From Thermoplasmata archaeon (GTDB taxonomy: Archaea; Thermoplasmatota; Thermoplasmata; UBA184): a stretch of 7,256 nucleotides of DNA. Position 1 is the stretch's first letter; each line of letters begins with the position of its first letter. The stretch spans positions 1-7,256 of the forward strand of contig JASHXN010000178.1 in NCBI GenBank assembly GCA_030043505.1. The letters run 5' to 3'. Below the pieces are notes generated by a model. That model saw only the letters and a program-made list of their open reading frames with translations. It was not told the DNA's origin and did not search any database. Shown here piece by piece: positions 5,675 to 7,256 of this stretch. Made by a program: the position numbers and the translations under genes.

Positions 5675-6770
5675 GCTGGGCGGCGACCGTGCTCAGCGCG
5701 TAGCGCTCCTCCGCGCGTCGTCGGCCGGCCTGGCCCATCGCCCGGGCCCGCGCGGGGTCGTCCAGCAGTTCGCGGAGCTTCGCCGCCAGATCGTCGGCGA
5801 GCAGCGGCTCGACCAGGCGGCCGTGGACGCCGTCGTCGATCACCTCCCGCACCCCGGGCATGTCCGAGGTGACGACGGGGAGTCCGCACGCCATCGCCTC
5901 CGCGACGGCGAGGCCGAACCCCTCGAGGCGGTTCTGCGAGGGGAAGGCGAAGACGTCGGCGAGGGCCAGGTACCGCGGGAGTTCCTCGTCCGAGACGGAC
6001 GAGCAGAAGTGGGCGCGCTCGACGACGCCGAGCCGCCGGGCCAGCGCGGCGAGGTCGACGAGCCGGGGTCCCCGGCCGACGACGACCAGGTGGACGTCCT
6101 CGGGCAGCAGCCGCAGCGCCTGCAGGAGGACGTCGACCCCTTTGTGGGCGACGAGCCGACCCGTGAAGCCGACGACGCGGCGCCCGTCCAGGCCAAGGGC
6201 GGTCCGCAGGGCCCGCGTGTCCCGGCCGGGCCGGAACCGATCGAGATCGACGACGGCGGGTACGATGTCGAGCTCGCGGCCCCGCAGGCTCGCGGAGGTC
6301 GTCCCGTAGCTCTGGGTGTGGACGACGATCCGGTCGACCTCGGCGAGCGTCGGCGGGAGGAGCGTTCGCTCGTACAGCCCGGAGAGCAGGCGGCCGGCCC
6401 CTCCCGCGAGGAAGAGGTCGCAGTGGTAGGTGAGGCACGTCGGCGTGCCCCGACCCTGGAGGGCTCGGGTCGCCAGGAACGACGTGAGCGGCGGCGGGTA
6501 ATGGAGGTGGACGACGTCCGCGGGGAGCGCCTTCAGGGCGGGGCCGACGCCGAGGTCGACCGGCGTGTTGAAGACGACGCCGGCCGCCCGGGCCCGGACG
6601 ACCCGGAAGCCGTCCAGCGTCTCGACCGGGGCGAGCCCCGGTCGGAACCGGGCGGTGAGCACGGTGACGTCGTGGCCCTGGCGGGCGAACTCGCGCGCGA
6701 GGCTGCGCACGTGCGACTCCACCCCGCCCGCGTGCGGGTAGAAGAACGGGGCGACCTGGACGATTCTCAC
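5637..6770 (-). CDS. GT4-family glycosyltransferase, GT-B fold, substrate unknown
   Basis: This 377-residue enzyme has the layout of retaining GT4 transferases, which move a sugar from a nucleotide sugar onto a lipid, glycan or other acceptor at the cytosolic face of the membrane. The N-terminal acceptor domain (about 1-185) opens with MRIVQVAPFFYPHAGGVESH, containing the GGVE loop (15-18), and has HLHYPPPL (88-95) and YHCDLF (115-120). The C-terminal donor domain (about 195-370) shows GFTGRLVAHKG (201-211; Arg205 and Lys210 bind the donor phosphates). It also has the E-x7-E motif with Glu283 and Glu291 in LEGFGLAVAE, followed by ACGLPVVTSDMPGVREV. There is no signal peptide or membrane helix. 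The GTG start has no Shine-Dalgarno but sits 27-32 bases after a CTTTAG box. It lies 60 bases after pdxS on the same strand and converges on and overlaps pyrF. Plausible roles are lipid glycosylation or protein N-glycan building; the sequence does not decide between them. Confidence 0.9.
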   Translation of the reverse strand: MRIVQVAPFFYPHAGGVESHVRSLAREFARQGHDVTVLTARFRPGLAPVETLDGFRVVRARAAGVVFNTPVDLGVGPALKALPADVVHLHYPPPLTSFLATRALQGRGTPTCLTYHCDLFLAGGAGRLLSGLYERTLLPPTLAEVDRIVVHTQSYGTTSASLRGRELDIVPAVVDLDRFRPGRDTRALRTALGLDGRRVVGFTGRLVAHKGVDVLLQALRLLPEDVHLVVVGRGPRLVDLAALARRLGVVERAHFCSSVSDEELPRYLALADVFAFPSQNRLEGFGLAVAEAMACGLPVVTSDMPGVREVIDDGVHGRLVEPLLADDLAAKLRELLDDPARARAMGQAGRRRAEERYALSTVAAQLIRLYEGLRAAG

Positions 6771-6796
6771 GGACGGTCGCCGACAGGCGTGCGGTG

Positions 6797-6802
6797 CTAA
6801 AG
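6797..6802 (-). promoter_or_regulatory. TATA-like box (CTTTAG) of the glycosyltransferase gene, predicts leaderless mRNA
   Basis: On the minus strand CTTTAG lies 27-32 bases before the glycosyltransferase GTG, within the 60-base gap after pdxS. It resembles the rpa box CTTTAA in sequence and distance. No ribosome binding site lies between box and start, which fits a leaderless message and a promoter separate from pdxS. Confidence 0.5.
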
Positions 6803-6830
6803 AGCGTCCGCGTCCGGACGCCGCGGGCCG

Positions 6831-7256
6831 TTACGCCGCCGCCGGCGGCCGCCGGGGGGGCGCCTCGCCGACCCCGCCCGACTCGCGCGCCTGGAGCATC
6901 GCTTCCGGCGCGAGCGTCGAGATCTCCACGCCGTGCATCAGCTCGCCGAGTCCGCTCGAGACCCGCGCGACGACGTCCGGCTCGTCGAAGTGGAGCGACG
7001 CCTCGACGATCGCCCGGGCGACGCGGCGCGGGTTCTCGGACTTGTAGATCCCGCTCCCCACGAACACCCCGTCGACCCCGAGGAGCCGGCAGAGCGCCGC
7101 GTCGGCGGGCGTGGCGATCCCTCCCGCGGCGAAATTGACGACGGGCAGGCGCCCCAGGTTGCGCACTTCCTGCAGGATATCCTCGGAGACCCGCTCGCGC
7201 TTCGCCCAGACGCCGAGGTCCTTCTTGGCGAGACGCTTCACCTCCTCGATCTCGAG
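6831..7256 (-). CDS. pdxS: Pyridoxal 5'-phosphate synthase lyase subunit PdxS (N-terminal part beyond window edge)
   Basis: These are the C-terminal 141 residues of PdxS (usual length about 290-335). With the glutaminase PdxT it makes pyridoxal 5'-phosphate from ribose 5-phosphate, glyceraldehyde 3-phosphate and glutamine-derived ammonia. The frame is open to the right edge, and the in-frame GTG at 7241 is internal. Diagnostic stretches are [38 protein letters not shown] with the phosphate-binding loop GSGIYKS, and [20 protein letters not shown] followed by [10 protein letters not shown]. The two catalytic lysines of the family lie in the missing part. The tail past the usual end (after APEAMLQAR) is a Gly/Pro/Arg/Ala-rich extension of about 18 residues, probably disordered. 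pdxT is not in view. The glycosyltransferase gene follows on the same strand after 60 bases but seems to have its own promoter. Confidence 0.93.
   Translation of the reverse strand, partial: LEIEEVKRLAKKDLGVWAKRERVSEDILQEVRNLGRLPVVNFAAGGIATPADAALCRLLGVDGVFVGSGIYKSENPRRVARAIVEASLHFDEPDVVARVSSGLGELMHGVEISTLAPEAMLQARESGGVGEAPPRRPPAAA

Noticed and set aside
5535..6800. A 421-codon plus-strand reading frame opposite the glycosyltransferase
   Set aside because: Composition of Asp/Arg/Gly/Glu repeats typical of antisense frames in GC-rich DNA; the minus strand carries all GT4 motifs.
1..7256. tRNA or rRNA genes, CRISPR repeats, insertion sequences, attachment sites, or a new defence or mobile system
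   Set aside because: No cloverleaf-type motifs, spaced direct repeats, transposase motifs or long terminal inverted repeats were seen by eye. Every long gene is a recognisable family of general cell function, so no system claim is made.

Overview
This 7.3 kb window is very GC-rich and gene-dense. It most likely comes from an archaeal chromosome of the euryarchaeal side. The pointers are an archaeal RPA gene followed by its RPA-associated partner (COG3390 type), an archaeal-type coiled-coil protein (COG1340 type), a membrane-anchored FKBP with many N-glycosylation sequons, and TATA-like boxes about 25-33 bases upstream of several start codons, which implies leaderless or nearly leaderless mRNAs. 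The proteins are arginine-rich rather than strongly acidic, which argues against a haloarchaeon. A high-GC member of the Thermoplasmatota is my best guess, but the placement is inference.

Layout from left to right. The 3' two thirds of a larB gene (nickel-pincer cofactor synthesis, + strand) enters from the left edge. It is followed by a coiled-coil protein gene (+). That gene meets, tail to tail, a gene for a membrane-anchored extracytoplasmic FKBP prolyl isomerase (-). Next is a two-gene single-stranded-DNA-binding operon on the minus strand: rpa, encoding three OB folds and a zinc finger, overlaps by 4 bases the gene for an RPA-associated OB-fold/winged-helix protein. A 140-base divergent promoter region separates rpa from pyrF (+, orotidine 5'-phosphate decarboxylase). 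pyrF overlaps by 38 bases, tail to tail, a GT4-family glycosyltransferase gene (-). The 3' part of pdxS (-, pyridoxal 5'-phosphate synthase) runs off the right edge.

Most genes are unrelated housekeeping functions: cofactor synthesis (LarB, PdxS), UMP synthesis (PyrF), DNA replication and repair (RPA pair), protein folding outside the cell (FKBP) and glycan assembly (GT4). Only the rpa pair forms a clear functional operon. No mobile element, CRISPR array, tRNA or rRNA was seen, and no stretch longer than 300 bases lacks a gene. I do not see a new multi-gene system. The observations most worth following are the recurring CTTT-type promoter box close to start codons, a possible leaderless 9-codon ORF ahead of the FKBP gene, the mixed active-site signature of PyrF, and the overlapping convergent gene ends.
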